From contig JAMXBB010000007.1 of NCBI GenBank assembly GCA_024138015.1, positions 92,427,045 through 92,491,044 on the forward strand: 64,000 nucleotides of DNA, written 5' to 3'. The notes under the pieces are model-generated. The model was not told the origin of the DNA. It was given only the letters and a program-made list of their open reading frames with translations, and made no database searches. Origin of the DNA: Lumnitzera littorea. Taxonomy: Eukaryota; Streptophyta; Magnoliopsida; Myrtales; Combretaceae. The translations under genes and the position numbers were made by a program. Below are positions 1 through 11,148 of this stretch, piece by piece (within the stretch, counting starts at the first letter, position 1; every line of letters begins with the position of its first letter).

Positions 1-2723
1 ACCAAGTGTAAGGCTATAGCTAAGAGTCTCTTGTATTGTCATTGACTGTGTGAAGGTAATATGTTAAAATCAAAGAGGAATCTTTTAGCAAAGGTATGAG
101 GTTGACATTCCAATTCACATAGATTTTTCTCTTTTCTCTTATAAGTTAGGATACTTTATTTATCTTCTAGTAGGCAAACGATTGAAAGAAAGAAATATTA
201 ATGCCTTTCCTTTTAGTTAAGAAACGTCTAAATACTAAGAATAAAGAGACCAAGAAAAAGATCTCTCTTATGGTGTTACTTGGCTGTTATAAATAAATTA
301 GTCAAAATAAGCATATAACATAAGGATAAACCTAAGAGCAAACTTAGACTATGTCTTTGATGTGCAAACTATTACAACAATTAAACATTGCTGCTACAAA
401 TACTTACCAAAAAGCCATTAAAGATTAAAAACTATGGCATTCATTTCTAAACCACTCCTTATATATGGTTTTTATTGTTCTCTTTTCCCATAATCTTTAA
501 TGTGTGTTTTGAAGCATATGTAAACTACTAAAAATTGTCATATTAATTATTAGGCTAAACCTATTATTTATTTAGGTTTGACTCGTTGAGTTAAGTGGTA
601 AGATTCAATGAGTTTGATCTAGATTTAGGATGACTCAGGGGGAATTAGCTTGGTAATCTCAAAATAGGGGTCGTTTGACCAATCTATTTGCATTTAACAT
701 TTCTCAAGCAAATTCAAGCACTCATGAGGAAGGTTACTAGCCTTAGGCCATTAGCTAGCTTATTTAGGATTATCATGAATTAAGCAAGTTTCATCTCATC
801 CATAGGTCACCAATTTGATTTGGCGAATACTATCTTGCCTAAGAACTTATAAATACTCAATCTTTTCTCCTCATTTGCAACTTAGAGAGAATGGAGAAAC
901 AACTTTGCTCTGTAAAGGCTCTATTCCTTAAGATTGAACAAGTAATTTAGGCTTAAAATTGATCTTATTCGCTTAAGCTATAAGGTGAACACTCAAGGTT
1001 CCCTAAGGCTTCCTTATCCATCACTTATGTATTTGAGACACTAAGATTACATATTCCTCCTTCCTATCTTAGTCTTACCTAATCATCTCTTCAGATGTCA
1101 TTCACACTTTACTTTGCTTATCTAAAGTCACGTGTAGCTCGTCAGTTATACAGTACGCATGTGACTAGTCTACTCAAACCCCTGCATCTATAGCATTTAT
1201 TAACAAATTAGAAGGAACTTATTTCATATTTATATGCCATAAAAAAGAACAAATATAAGGAAAGATGGAAATAACTTTATTTAACATTTTAATAAGTGCT
1301 TCTAAAACATCTATTATTGTGTTCATTTTCAAAAAATTATATATTCTTATCATATTTTTATTTAGAAACTATGATATAATATAAGAAACCCTTTTAATAT
1401 AGGAAGGACTCATATACAAGTTAAACACATTGAAGCTTTGAAAATTAAAAGGGTTATTATATGAATTTTGTTGGTAGAGATTCTTGAATTTAGGCTAGGA
1501 TTATAAGCCTATATATGCAAAAGAGAATACGAATAGTAGGTATCAAGGAGTTGCTTGGTGTGGCTACTCTAATGCTTAAGATAGTAGGTGTAGGATTAAG
1601 GAAAGAGAAAACAAGGAGGCTTAAGAGTGCACGTATGTAAAGTATCTTAGTTATAGGATTTGATCCTTATTTATAGGTCTCAAAGGGGGAACCTAGATAA
1701 ATCCCTATCTTACATAATAAGGAAATTATATATTTTTAATTAGGTACAATCCGAGATTCCTTGATGTGACATCACACCTCGGTAATTACCACTTAGTTAA
1801 TGCCACTATAGTGTTCTTCCGGTATTTTACCTCTAAGCTTCCTGGATAAACTACTACTAACTGATCTCTTTGTGACATGGATGCTATAGATCATAACCTT
1901 AATAAAGTAACTATGGCCTCAATCTATAGTAGGTCGAGTAAACAATGAAGCTTGCTCACACAAGGCAAAGTCCTTAAGGACTAGGAAGTGGACTTCCATA
2001 AGTTAGTCATAGGTTGAGGTAAACCAACCAGTATTAGTATAGGATGAAATGGGTCCTAAGACCCTATTGTCTAAAATTGTCCATTAACATTAACAAAAAG
2101 GAATTTATATTTTTGGATTTTTATGGTTTATTAAATGAAATTAACAAGAACTAAATAAAATGAAGGGATATAAAAAAGTTGTGAATTGGATATGATGCAC
2201 CAATCCATAAACTAAAACAGGGTTTTGTTCAATTCTAATTGATATTATACACAATCAAAATTAAATAAGGGTTTTGATTATATTAATTGATATGACACAC
2301 GGCTGATTCAATAAATGGACTGCATACCATAATTTTGTAAAGAATGGATAAGGACGGGGTTTTAAGAGAAAAGTGTTTTAGGGTTTTCATTAATTGGGTA
2401 GAACTGACTACAATGCCTTTAATAAGAGTATTTATATGAAAGATTGACATCTGTAGGGCAAAATAGGAAAGTAACTACTAATAAAAAGAACTAAAAGTAA
2501 TTTTTAATTATAAAATAAACCCCAAACTAAATATTGTAAATAATAATAAAAGAAATTTACAAAGTAAAACAAAAAACAAAAATAAGCTTCGAATTTCAAT
2601 ATGCTCAAATCTAAACAGTAGCCAACAAGGTTATGTTGGTAATTATATAACTTTATGGTGAGTAGGCTAGCAAATCAATCCTTATCATTTTTTATTGGGA
2701 TGAGAAGATACATGGTGAGTAGG
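1..2723. other. Gene-free stretch left of the first retroelement
   Basis: No open frame longer than about 60 codons and no recognisable domain on either strand. It is AT-rich with many in-frame stops. The part from about 550 to 1240 reads like an LTR promoter (separate entry). The part from about 1490 to 2090 is slightly richer in GC and contains a minus-strand CTATAAATAAGG near 1670, which might belong to an LTR in the opposite orientation, but no second copy exists in this window to confirm it. Confidence 0.6.
848..855 (+). promoter_or_regulatory. TATA-box-like motif in a possible solo LTR
   Basis: TATAAATA lies at 848-855, followed about 30 bases later by pyrimidine-rich TCTTTTCTCCTCATTTGC and then an AGAGAGAATGGAG stretch. 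This spacing resembles the promoter and start region of a plant LTR (about 550-1240). No paired LTR, primer site or target duplication was found, so it may equally be a lone TATA-like word in AT-rich DNA. Confidence 0.25.
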
Positions 2724-2728
2724 CTAAG
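2724..2728. repeat. Target site duplication, left copy (CTAAG)
   Basis: CTAAG immediately precedes the left LTR and matches the five bases at 8528-8532 exactly. Five base pairs is the normal duplication length for plant LTR elements. Confidence 0.85.
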
Positions 2729-3238
2729 TGTAACGATCCGACGCTTTCTTTAGCACACAAACGGACTGTGTGGCGCTTACTGTCCTGTCTCTGCAGTAGT
2801 AAGCAAGCTTAACTCACACGTAATGCTAACCAACAAGGTCTAAACTTGTAAGCAACATAACCAACGAGGAAAGCTAACAGAATATAAAGGATATAAGCAC
2901 GAATGGAAAAATGAATAGCATACTTTTATTAATTCCGACAATAATGCAAGGCTATAATATATGTAACAGGTGCCGTCGGTCGTGATCAACCAACATAATG
3001 AGTAAAAGCTTCAATCCAGAAGGGTACTCATACCCTCGTAAAGAGCTTTACAAACATTTTTGGGCTTAGTAGGAGAAGACATTAAAACTGGTAAAATAGC
3101 ACCACTTTCTAAAAGTTGAAAGTTCTAATAATAATAAGGCCCCTAACTACATAAAAAAAAGTCTCCCTTTATGTTACAATATTTACAAAAGAATGGCCCC
3201 TTGCTAATACAACTATGTTACAAAAAGGGACCCTAACA
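2729..3238 (-). repeat. 3' LTR of the chromovirus
   Basis: About 510 bp, TG...CA in plus-strand reading. It aligns along its whole length with 8005-8527. Relative to that copy it retains roughly 12 bp near 2955-2970 (CTATAATATATG region) and lacks a 22-bp tandem duplication. In the block 2751-2810 against 8027-8086 I count 13 differences in 60 columns, every one a transition. Confidence 0.92.
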
Positions 3239-3251
3239 TCTTCCCCCACTT
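3239..3251 (-). promoter_or_regulatory. Polypurine tract of the chromovirus
   Basis: Minus-strand reading is AAGTGGGGGAAGA directly before the 3' LTR start TGTTAGGG. A purine run at this exact position primes plus-strand DNA synthesis in LTR elements. Confidence 0.88.
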
Positions 3252-3255
3252 AATT

Positions 3256-3600
3256 CTATTGATGTCCTTGGCAATATGTACTAGAGCATGAATTTAGTGG
3301 TAGAGGTCTTTTGACTAGTAAAGCTGACTTTCTCTCAGATAAGGGCTTCAGATCTTCTTCAGTCTCCCAGCTAGTATCTTCGTCTCCTTGATCTCTCCAT
3401 TTGACCAAATATTCTTTATATTCTTCTCCAATGGTAGCATCTCTAACTTTTTGCTCTACAAGGATGTCTTCCATGGCTTGACTCAGGTTGAACTTGATCT
3501 TAACGTGTGACCACTTGGATACATTACAAATGGGTCTTCTATGTCTAGATAATATGGTTTCAAGACATAGACATGAAAAACTGGATGAACCTTCAACCAT
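3256..3600 (-). pseudogene. Integrase C-terminus with chromodomain
   Basis: A 114-codon open frame ending just before the polypurine tract. Residues about 43-84 (about 3348-3476) form a chromodomain: EDILVEQKVRDATIGEEYKE, then YLVKWRDQGDEDTSWETEED. The conserved YLVKW and TSWE blocks, with the aromatic residues that cup methylated lysine in chromodomains, are present. In chromoviruses this module sits at the integrase C-terminus and is thought to steer insertion to heterochromatin. It is the best-preserved coding piece of the element. The first 40 residues are out of frame with the integrase; the true upstream sequence lies in an overlapping frame at 3483-3698 (KVGPPAWLKVHPVFHVYVLK, the usual integrase tail). 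Confidence 0.85.
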
Positions 3601-4780
3601 GCAGGAGGCCCAACCTTGTAGGATGCTCTTTTAATCTTTGAGATGATAGGAACTGGACCAATGTACTTTTGGATCAATCTTTTATCCTTGTTCCTCAATG
3701 ATCTGACCTACTCTGAAAGAAGCTTTATGAGGACTTGATCTCCAACATTGACCTCTTTAGGTCGACGGTTCTAATATGCCCATTTCTTTATTCTCTTGGA
3801 AGCCTTTTCAAGGTACGCTTTTGCTACTTCTAAACTCTACTTCCAATCCTTAGTGAACTGATAAGATCTTAGGCATCTCCTAATATATGATGCTACCACT
3901 GTGTAGGATAACAATGGTTGCTAACCTGTAATGATCTTTATAGGGCTTTTGTTGGAGGAAGAACTCCTTCTAGATGTTAAAACAAAACTGAGTGATATCC
4001 AATAAGTTAACCCAATTCTTTTGGTTGGCACTAACAAAGTGTTGAAGGTATTCCTCCAGCAAACCGTTGAATCTTTTTGTTAACCTGTCACTCTGCAAAT
4101 GGTAGCCGAAGGTCATACTCAACTCAAAACCCAGGAGTTGGAATAACTCTATCTAAGATTTCCCTGTAAACCTGGTGTCCCTATCACTCACAATATTTTG
4201 GGGTATACCCTAGAATTTCACTACATGCTTGAAGAAAAGCTAGGCTATCTCTTTTGTGCTTGAACTCTTCATGGTAGGAATTAAGGTGGCATACTTAGAG
4301 AACCTCTCAACAACAATAAAAATAGATGAGTGCTCCCCCACTTTCGATAGGGAAGTAATAAACTCCATGGAGATGCTCTCCCATGGGTGAAATGGCATAG
4401 GAAGTGCCTCCAATAGGCCTACTACCTTTTGTCTCTCAACTTTCTTCTACTAGTAGGTTAAACAAGTCTTCGTATAAATCATCACATCCTCCTTCATATC
4501 CAACTAGTAATAGCCCTACTTCAACAAGCTCAATGTCTTCCGTTAGCCGGGATGTCCAACCCACAGAGTATCATGGCACTCTCTCATGAGTGCCCTTCTT
4601 AAGTTGTCCGCCTTCAGGACATACAACCGGTGCCCCTTTATAGAAATGAGATCACTCTCTACCCAAAATCTACGAGTCTTCCCTTCCTCAACCAACTGCT
4701 TGAGATTTTTAGCCAACAGGTCTTAACCTATATGCTACTTGATCTGCTCTTAAATTGAAGTCAAGATTTGACTTGCTGAC
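3600..4780 (-). pseudogene. Integrase remnant of the chromovirus
   Basis: Lies between RNase H and the chromodomain, the expected integrase slot in a Ty3/gypsy pol. The C-terminal part at 3483-3698 is recognisable (QKYIGPVPIISKIKRASYKV, followed by the LKVHPVFHV block that precedes the chromodomain). The catalytic core toward 4600 is heavily broken: stops and frame changes occur every few tens of codons and I cannot place the three acidic residues with confidence. A plus-strand open frame at 4404-4589 is its shadow. Confidence 0.7.
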
Positions 4781-4789
4781 TGGTGTGCA

Positions 4790-5250
4790 ATCTACCCTAA
4801 GGATGCTAAGTCGACTCACTTACTTAAAGTATTTGCCACCTGATTAGTCTACCTACTGCAGTACTCAATCTCCATATCAAACTCTGCAAAGAACTCCTGC
4901 CATCTTACATGCTTGGCTAAAAGCTTCGGTTAAGTTAATATATAGCTGGCAGCAAATTTGTCTATCTTCACTAGAAACTTGGATCCTAGCAAATAGTGTT
5001 TCCAGGTTCATAGACAATGAATAATTGCAAGTAACTCCTTCTCTTAGGCTGAGTACCTATGCTTCGTTTGATTTAGCTTCCTACTCTTGTATGCCATTGG
5101 ATGACCCTCTTACATCAATACCCCTCTTAACGCAATGTCTAAGGCATCCATATGAACTTCAAAAGGCTTAGAAATGTCAAGAAGTACAAGGATTGGCTCC
5201 TCCATCACTATATGCTTCAACTCCTTGAAGGCACTTTGACATATTTCATC
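4790..5250 (-). pseudogene. RNase H remnant of the chromovirus
   Basis: Minus-strand translation in one main frame gives the gypsy RNase H pattern: an EGHPMAYKSRKLN block, then RYSA followed by a stop and EKELLAI, then a HYLLGSKF block and an EIEYCSR block, with several stops. The catalytic domain degrades the RNA strand during reverse transcription. It follows the reverse transcriptase without a detectable gap. Confidence 0.75.
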
Positions 5251-5355
5251 CCATAACCATGCTCAGTCCTTCTTCAATAGATCTATGAGCGATGCGACTC
5301 AATAGGAATATCCCTCAATGAATCTTTTGTAGTAATTTGCAAGTCTAAGGAAAAA

Positions 5356-6273
5356 CTACAACTCTGTTACACTCTTAGACATTGGCCATTGCTTGAATGC
5401 TTCTACCTTAGCCATATCTATTCGGATATGCCCTTCTTCAACAACATGACCTAGGAAGTTGATGCGCTTTTGCATAAAGGCACATTTCTTGCACTTCACA
5501 TACAAATGATTCTCGTGTAGCTTCTTGAAAAGCATTCTTAAGTGCTTCACATGGTCCTATAATGTCTTACTATAAACAACAATGTCATCTATATAAACGA
5601 CTACAAATTTGTTGAGATATTTATGAAATACATTATTCATTAAGGTATAAAATGTTGCAGGAGCATTAGTGAGACCAAAGGACATCACCAAGAACTCATA
5701 AGCGCTATACCAAGTAATACACGTCGTTTTTAGCTCATCACCCTCAGCAATGCGAACTTGATGATAACTTGAGTGAACATCTAGCTTTGTAAAATACTTA
5801 GCCCCACTCAGTTGATCAAACAGATAAGCAATTAGCATAGTTAGGTAATGATTCTTCACCATTAGCTTGTTTAGAGCCCAATAGTCAATACATAATCTCA
5901 AACTCCCATCCCACTTCTTCTAAAATAGAACAAGAGCCCCGTATGGTGCTTTTGAGGGTCGAATGAAGCCTACCTCTAACAACTCATCCAATTACTTCTT
6001 CAATTCAGTAAGTTCAGGAGGCAACATTCTATAAGGAGCTCTAATGGTTTGTTTGGCACTAGGAGTCAACTTAATCTTGTGGTTTACCGACCGTCTGGGA
6101 GGTAATTCCTTTGGGAGCTTATGAAGCATCGTATAATCATACTCCTTTAGGACACTCTCTATTACCTCCGGTATCCCCATCTTCCCTGCTTCCTCTTTCT
6201 CTATAAGGATAGCTAAGAAAGTTGATTCTTGATGTTTAAGCCCTCTCTTTAGTTGGAGTGCTGATAACATCAT
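5356..6273 (-). pseudogene. Reverse transcriptase remnant of the chromovirus
   Basis: Three open frames in series (5992-6273, 5557-5901, 5356-5550) cover most of the domain. Visible blocks are APYRMLPPELTELKK at the N-terminus, CIDYWALNKL, FTKLDVHSSYHQVRI with the first catalytic Asp, SFGLTNAPATF, and VVVYIDDIVVYSK with the YIDD catalytic pair at 5584-5595, then HLRMLFKKLHENHLYVKCKKC and INFLGHVV. The usual Arg of DYRALNK is Trp (CGG to TGG). A stop lies just upstream, at about 5921-5923, where the family normally has a lysine-rich loop. The spacing of blocks is normal, so damage is mostly point mutations. Confidence 0.9.
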
Positions 6274-6299
6274 AGCCTTAATATTCTTTCCTTCCTTAC

Positions 6300-6700
6300 C
6301 ATTATTGTTTGCCCTATTCTTCTAAACTGCCACACAGCAAGGTTTTTCACCCATAAATAACAAGTAATCTGCTATAGGTATGGGAGCAACCTTAGCCTAT
6401 CTCAAGAAATCTATTCCAAGGACTATGCTGAAGTAGTCTAATGGAATAGCTATGAAATTGAGATTTCTACTCTAATCTCCAACCCTTATTTCAATCCTCT
6501 TGTAACTCTTCGGACAGGATGAGCCTTGGAGTTAAAAGCTTTAATCTAGCTAGTGTCCTCAGTAAGCACCAGCCCCAACCTTTCCACCTTAGGTTCATCA
6601 ATGAAGTTGTATGTAGTACCGGAGTCAGCCATTACATCGGCACTCTTGTCATTGATGTTCAACTAGACATACATCAACTCATTATCGGTCTTAGGCTTAC
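6300..6700 (-). pseudogene. Aspartic protease remnant of the chromovirus
   Basis: Minus-strand reading gives ADVMADSGTTYNFIDEPKVE around 6580-6645, the retropepsin active-site pattern (D-S-G-T followed by a hydrophobic strand), and then KAFNSKAHPVRRVTRG. It sits between the gag zinc knuckle and the reverse transcriptase as expected. Stops (all readable as TAG or TGA in otherwise conserved positions) break the frame. The plus-strand frame at 6519-6710 is a shadow. Confidence 0.8.
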
Positions 6701-6789
6701 GTTATACTGAGGAACTCTTTCCAACAGCTGACAGCATGTGTAATGTGCCCACTTGAGGTTGATCCTCCCTATCACTTCTCGACTCATCA

Positions 6790-7965
6790 TCTTAGCAGAC
6801 ACTCTCTGCTTTTCGTACCATAGCATTGAGTGCCACCTTATGTGGACATTTAGCTACTTTATGTGAGCCATTACATAGGAAACATAAGAATGAGGGCTTC
6901 TTACCTCCATTAGTTGCCACACTCTTTTTGAACTAATGAGAGTTATAAGATTTCTTCTAACTCCCTCTAGTGTTACTATTATTACTACTTGAACTTGAGG
7001 CTCCACCACTCTTGGGTTTGCCCGACTTGATTGACTTTCCACCCTTATATATTGTCGACACATTCTTCCCTTTATTGTCATGAGTGTAGTCAGTCAAGCG
7101 CTCAGCTACTGCTTGTGCTGTAGCCAAGTTGGTAACCCATTGCCTTTGCAACTCATTCTTAACATAGGGCTTCAGTCCTTCCAAGAAATAGAATAGCTTA
7201 TCATCTTCAGCCATACTTTTGATGTCCAACATCAATGTCGAGAACATATGGATATACTTTCTAATGTCATCACCTTATCGAAGTTCCCTCAACTTCTTTC
7301 GAGCATTGTACTCAACATTCTCTGGGAAAAACTAAGTCCGTAACTTAGCCTTCAACTCAACCCACGTATCTACGTGAGTGTTACCATTTTGAATATCCTC
7401 ATATTTGGTGTACCACCACAGTTTGATATCCCCATTTAAGTACATTGCAGTCATGGTGACTTTTACTCTCTCATCACCTGTCCCTACAGCAATAAAGTAC
7501 TGCTCCATATCAAATAGAAAGTTCTCCAATAACTTGGCATCCCTCACGCTAGTGAATGCCTTGGGCTTAGGTATCTTGAGATGTCTTGCATGAACAGGAA
7601 CATGTACAAAGGCAAGGACAGAAGCATTTCCCATAACCCCAGTCAAAATAGCTACTTGTACCCTCAACTCCTCAATAGTCTCGATTGAGGCACGAGTAAT
7701 AACTCATCTTCTCAAGTCTTCTACTTGAGTCTAAGTGTTATCTGGTCTCATCAGTCATTACATACATTTCCCCTCTGAGTGTTTGTATTGTAACACTGAA
7801 ATTCTTAGCCATCTCGATCATCTTAGCATTCATCTCCTAATGATTGGCCTTAACTTCAGCTACTCTTACTAATAGTACGACCAAATCATCCATTTGCTTA
7901 GACAATCTTTTGAAGATTTCCTCCAAGCCATCTAACCTCTTGCTCACTTCCTTTTGTTGTATCAT
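6790..7965 (-). pseudogene. Gag remnant with CCHC zinc knuckle
   Basis: Starts at the minus-strand ATG at 7963-7965, giving MIQQKEVSKRLDGLEEIFKR, a charged coiled-coil-like N-terminus. The capsid-like part (7332-7667 and 6957-7247) shows MEQYFIAVGTGDERVKVTMT, LWWYTKYEDIQNG, then a TAG stop where Gln is expected before FFPENVEYNARKKL, and DKLFYFLEGLKPYVKNELQR. A basic Ser-rich linker leads to a perfect CX2CX4HX4C knuckle, CFLCNGSHKVAKC, near 6855-6893. Gag packages the element RNA into particles. At least three stops make it non-functional. Confidence 0.88.
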
Positions 7966-7989
7966 GGTCGTTCTTACTAGAATAATCTA

Positions 7990-8002
7990 GGCTTTGATAT
8001 CA
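7990..8002 (-). promoter_or_regulatory. Primer-binding site (tRNA-iMet type)
   Basis: Minus-strand TGATATCAAAGCC lies two bases from the 5' LTR. It matches the usual plant initiator-Met primer site TGGTATCAGAGCC at 11 of 13 positions; both differences are G to A. Confidence 0.82.
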
Positions 8003-8004
8003 AC

Positions 8005-8527
8005 TATCATAGTTCGAGGCTTTCTTTAGCATACAAACAGACCATGCGACGCCTATTATTCTGCCTCTGCAATAGTAGGCAAGCTTAACTCGCACACAAC
8101 ACTGACCAACAAGGTTTAAACCTGTAAGCAACACAACCAAGGAATAAAGCCAACAAAATATAAGGGACACAGGCATGAATGGAAAAATGAATAACACACT
8201 TTTATTAATTCCAACAGTAATGTAAGGCTTAACAGGTGCCGTTGGTCGTGATCAACCAATGTAGTGAGTAAAAGCTTTAATCTAAAAAAGTATTCATGCT
8301 CACATAAAGAGCTTTACAGACATTTTTTAGGCTTGGTAAAAAGAGATATTAAAATTGGTAAAATGAGATATTAAAATTGGTAAAATGGTACCACTTTCTA
8401 AAAGTGAAAATTTCTAATAATAGTAAGGCCCCTAATCATACAAAAAAAATTCCCTTCTTATGCTACAATATATACAAAAGAATGACCCATTGTTAATACA
8501 AGTATGTTACAAAAAGGGACCTTGACA
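8005..8527 (-). repeat. 5' LTR of the chromovirus
   Basis: About 523 bp, homologous to 2729-3238. Its right end TTGACA is followed directly by the CTAAG duplication. Its left end reads TATCATAG where the partner has TGTAACGA, so the terminal dinucleotide has decayed. It contains a 22-bp exact tandem duplication (8343-8364 and 8365-8386) missing from the other LTR. Confidence 0.9.
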
Positions 8528-8532
8528 CTAAG

Positions 8533-9052
8533 AATACCTATTTTGTACCCAATCCTATGGATGCAATTTGAAAGTAAGACCTGCTTTGTGACCTAAGTCA
8601 ATCTAAAATCTATATCCTATAAAATCTAGAGTATCTAAGTTACTTTATATAATCTTTAAGTCTTTTATTTTATTTATTTATTTAAAATATAATTAGTTAT
8701 TCATGTGAAAAATTGCTAATTCAAATTATAAATTAATATTTTACAAAAAGTTGTGATCGAATTGATGTTGCTTTTAGATATACTTTTTGAAGAAATATTA
8801 AAATAGCAAATTACAATGAAAATACAAAATAATAACAAAACAAGAGAACAAACCATGATACCAATTTAAGTTGGAGTTAAAATAGATTTGATCATTAGAT
8901 AAAATGTTGGCCTGAATAATGGATTATAAGTGTCGACATTATTGAATTTTTATTATATTTGTTAAATTAGATCATACGGATTAGCTATACCATATAGTCA
9001 TCTTTATTACCTTTCACAAACTTAGAAATTTTACCCAAATTTTTTAATCGTT
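8533..9052. other. AT-rich intergenic DNA
   Basis: No open frame, domain or repeat partner seen. The segment 8640-8900 is over 70 percent A+T by eye. Confidence 0.6.
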
Positions 9053-9782
9053 ACCCTTTGCTTGGTAAAGGAAGGAGTGAGAAAGTAAAGAATATGGAGG
9101 AAATGAATTATGAAAGTATTTAATTTAGTCCAATATGTTTGGTTAATGGAGGGAAGAAAAATAGGGGGAATAGAAACCATCATTAAAGACAAAATAAGGA
9201 AGAAATTAAAGTTACTAATGTACCCATAAAAATAATAAGAAAGAAAAGTGTAAGAAGGAGAACTATCCACCCCCACATTTGAAACATAGTGTTAAAAGAG
9301 AGTATATGTTTTGACTAAGTTTCAAGCAAATGGAGGTTCTATGTTATAACCTATTTTGTGTTTAAACTTATGTTTAGAATAAGAGAATTAGGTAGGGAAG
9401 GAAAGTAAAGGATTGAGGAATTTTCATTATAAATTCCCTTGTTTGGAAAATGTGGTAAAATGAGACAAATGAATCTAGAAAGGAAAACTTTCCATAACCC
9501 CAACAAATTTTGCTCCTTATCAAATTAGAGAGGAAGGGGAGAAAAATTAAGGGAAAAAAAATTATTTGAGTTTAGACTCTCCTGTTTCTCTTAGTTATTT
9601 CTTATTATTTTTATGGGTATATTAGTAATTTTATGTTGTACTCCATTTTATCTTTTTTCATGATTAATATTTCTTTCAATTTCCTTTTCTCTTTCAAATA
9701 CCCTCATAAGTTTTTTCATGTTATATTCTTTCTTCTCATATTTATTTCTCCTATATTCCTTCTATAATGCTAAATAAAGTGT
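9053..9782. mobile_element. Foldback / MITE-like element with long imperfect inverted arms
   Basis: The left arm (about 9053-9250) is purine-rich and the right arm (about 9590-9782) is pyrimidine-rich; they pair when one is reverse-complemented. The best block is 9214-9242 against 9599-9627, 28 of 29 bases complementary. The outer ends also match loosely (ACCCTTTGCTTGGTA against ACACTTTATTTAGCA). A further purine-rich copy of the arm motif lies at about 9395-9440. There is no coding capacity, so any mobility would depend on a transposase supplied elsewhere. I could not find a matching target duplication, so the ends are approximate and the superfamily is unknown. Confidence 0.55.
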
Positions 9783-10765
9783 AAAGATTTCAAAAATTTA
9801 GTAATAGAGTCAATCTTTTAAACTATAATATTTAACTTGAAACCTATTTAATTAGACATGTCCTATAAGTTTAGAGTTTGATAGGTTTGAAGATCCCATA
9901 AGTTGTAAGGAGTTACGATTTTTTTCTTTTTTTCATGGTATGTTTAATAGAATATGAAAAGAAAAATTAGATTTTTAGCAAATATATTAAGATAACCACT
10001 ATTATTGGATTCTTTTCATTGAAGTTCATCTATCGCTCATTAATGAAAATGTCGTGTTATATAATCAATGGACTTATCTCCAATAGAGACGCTATTACCA
10101 TCAAGAAGTCAATCTTTTACCTCTTCAATGCCACTTGTCCACATTATCTAGTAAAATGGTTACAGATCGACCAACCATCACTCGACACGACATCATCCAA
10201 CTTGGAGAATGTCCCTCTCTGATTTAGCCTGTCTCGTTTGGAATTTAATCTAATCATGATGTTTTTAATCCCATAAACAGTGATGGCTCACACATATATC
10301 CTATTTTGATTTTTTTTTTTTTTTTACCGATGTCTATTCTATATCTAATTTATAGCTATTTAAAAAATAATTTTATTTATTTTTATTTTATAATTATAAT
10401 AAAAATAATGATCGAAGAAATGTTAAAGTTGATAAATAAAAATTCATATACTTTTAAGAGATATAAGATTTGAAAAATATATACTTTATTTTAATTGATG
10501 TTTTTAAATATGAATAAAATAAATGATAAATAATTTTAATTTTATAAAAATTTATTAGGTTTTTAATTTAAAAACATATATATAAAATTATATTTTCATC
10601 TTTTTAATATTTTACTCTTATTAGATATAAGATTTAAATAAATATCAATAAGATGCAAAAAAAAAAAAAAAGAAATCCCTTTTTCCCCACGGCTGCATAT
10701 TTTTCCTTTCCTTCTTATCCATTATTTAATTCTTTCGTACCAAGTTGTTTCAACACTACATTACA
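9783..10765. other. AT-rich gene-free DNA upstream of MIR156
   Basis: Contains homopolymer runs (T at 10309-10324, A at about 10657-10671) and a very AT-rich block at 10330-10640. The 67-codon frame at 10019-10222 shows no domain. The last few hundred bases may include the MIR156 promoter. Confidence 0.5.
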
Positions 10766-10772
10766 GCCGCTC

Positions 10773-10780
10773 ATATATTT
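10773..10780 (+). promoter_or_regulatory. MIR156: Candidate TATA element for the MIR156 transcript
   Basis: ATATATTTTGG around 10773 sits about 480 bases upstream of the mature miRNA, at the transition from extremely AT-rich DNA to more balanced sequence. That distance suits a pri-miRNA leader. No transcript data support it and other TATA-like words lie further upstream. Confidence 0.3.
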
Positions 10781-11095
10781 TGGCTGCTTCTACAGAAAAT
10801 CACAGTATGCGTGAAATACCGGTGAGGCTTAGTCAATTAGGGCAAAAAGGGTTAGGGTGTTCTTCCATGAAGCACCTGGATTCCCATCTAGATTGCTTAA
10901 AACAATTCAGACCAATACTGCGTCGATTAAGATTTTTCGTCTGAGGGTTGTTTCATGGAAAACCCTTTTGTTCTCTAGTGAAATGAGTGAATCTTTTGCA
11001 GGGTTTTGTTTGTCATGTGCATGTTGAAGTGCTCAGATCTGACTGAGCATGAACCAAAGTGGAGAAGTGGAACTATGCGGTGTATGGTGAATCAT

Positions 11096-11148
11096 CACAC
11101 ACAAGCACACACACCCACACCCACAAAGAGGGAGAGAGAGAGAGAGAT
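11096..11148. repeat. CA-rich then GA-rich short repeats in the MIR156 leader
   Basis: ACACACAAGCACACACACCC at 11096-11115 continues as CACACCCACAAAG and then GAGGGAGAGAGAGAGAGA. GA/CT repeats are common in plant 5' leaders and can bind BPC-type GAGA factors; function here is not shown. Confidence 0.7.

Larger units (their letters stand above)
2724..8532 (-). mobile_element. Ty3/gypsy chromovirus (Galadriel-like), complete structure, dead coding
   Basis: A 5.8-kb LTR retrotransposon read on the minus strand. LTRs lie at 2729-3238 (3' LTR) and 8005-8527 (5' LTR). A perfect 5-bp target duplication CTAAG is present at 2724-2728 and 8528-8532. The primer-binding site abuts the 5' LTR and the polypurine tract abuts the 3' LTR. 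Between them, in order along the minus strand, are gag with a zinc knuckle, protease, reverse transcriptase, RNase H, integrase and a C-terminal chromodomain, all broken by stops and shifts. Order PR-RT-RH-INT identifies Ty3/gypsy; the chromodomain identifies a chromovirus. The gag wording (for example ENVEYNARKKLREL) and the size fit the Galadriel clade better than Tekay or CRM, but that is from memory, not a tree. It cannot move by itself. Confidence 0.93.
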
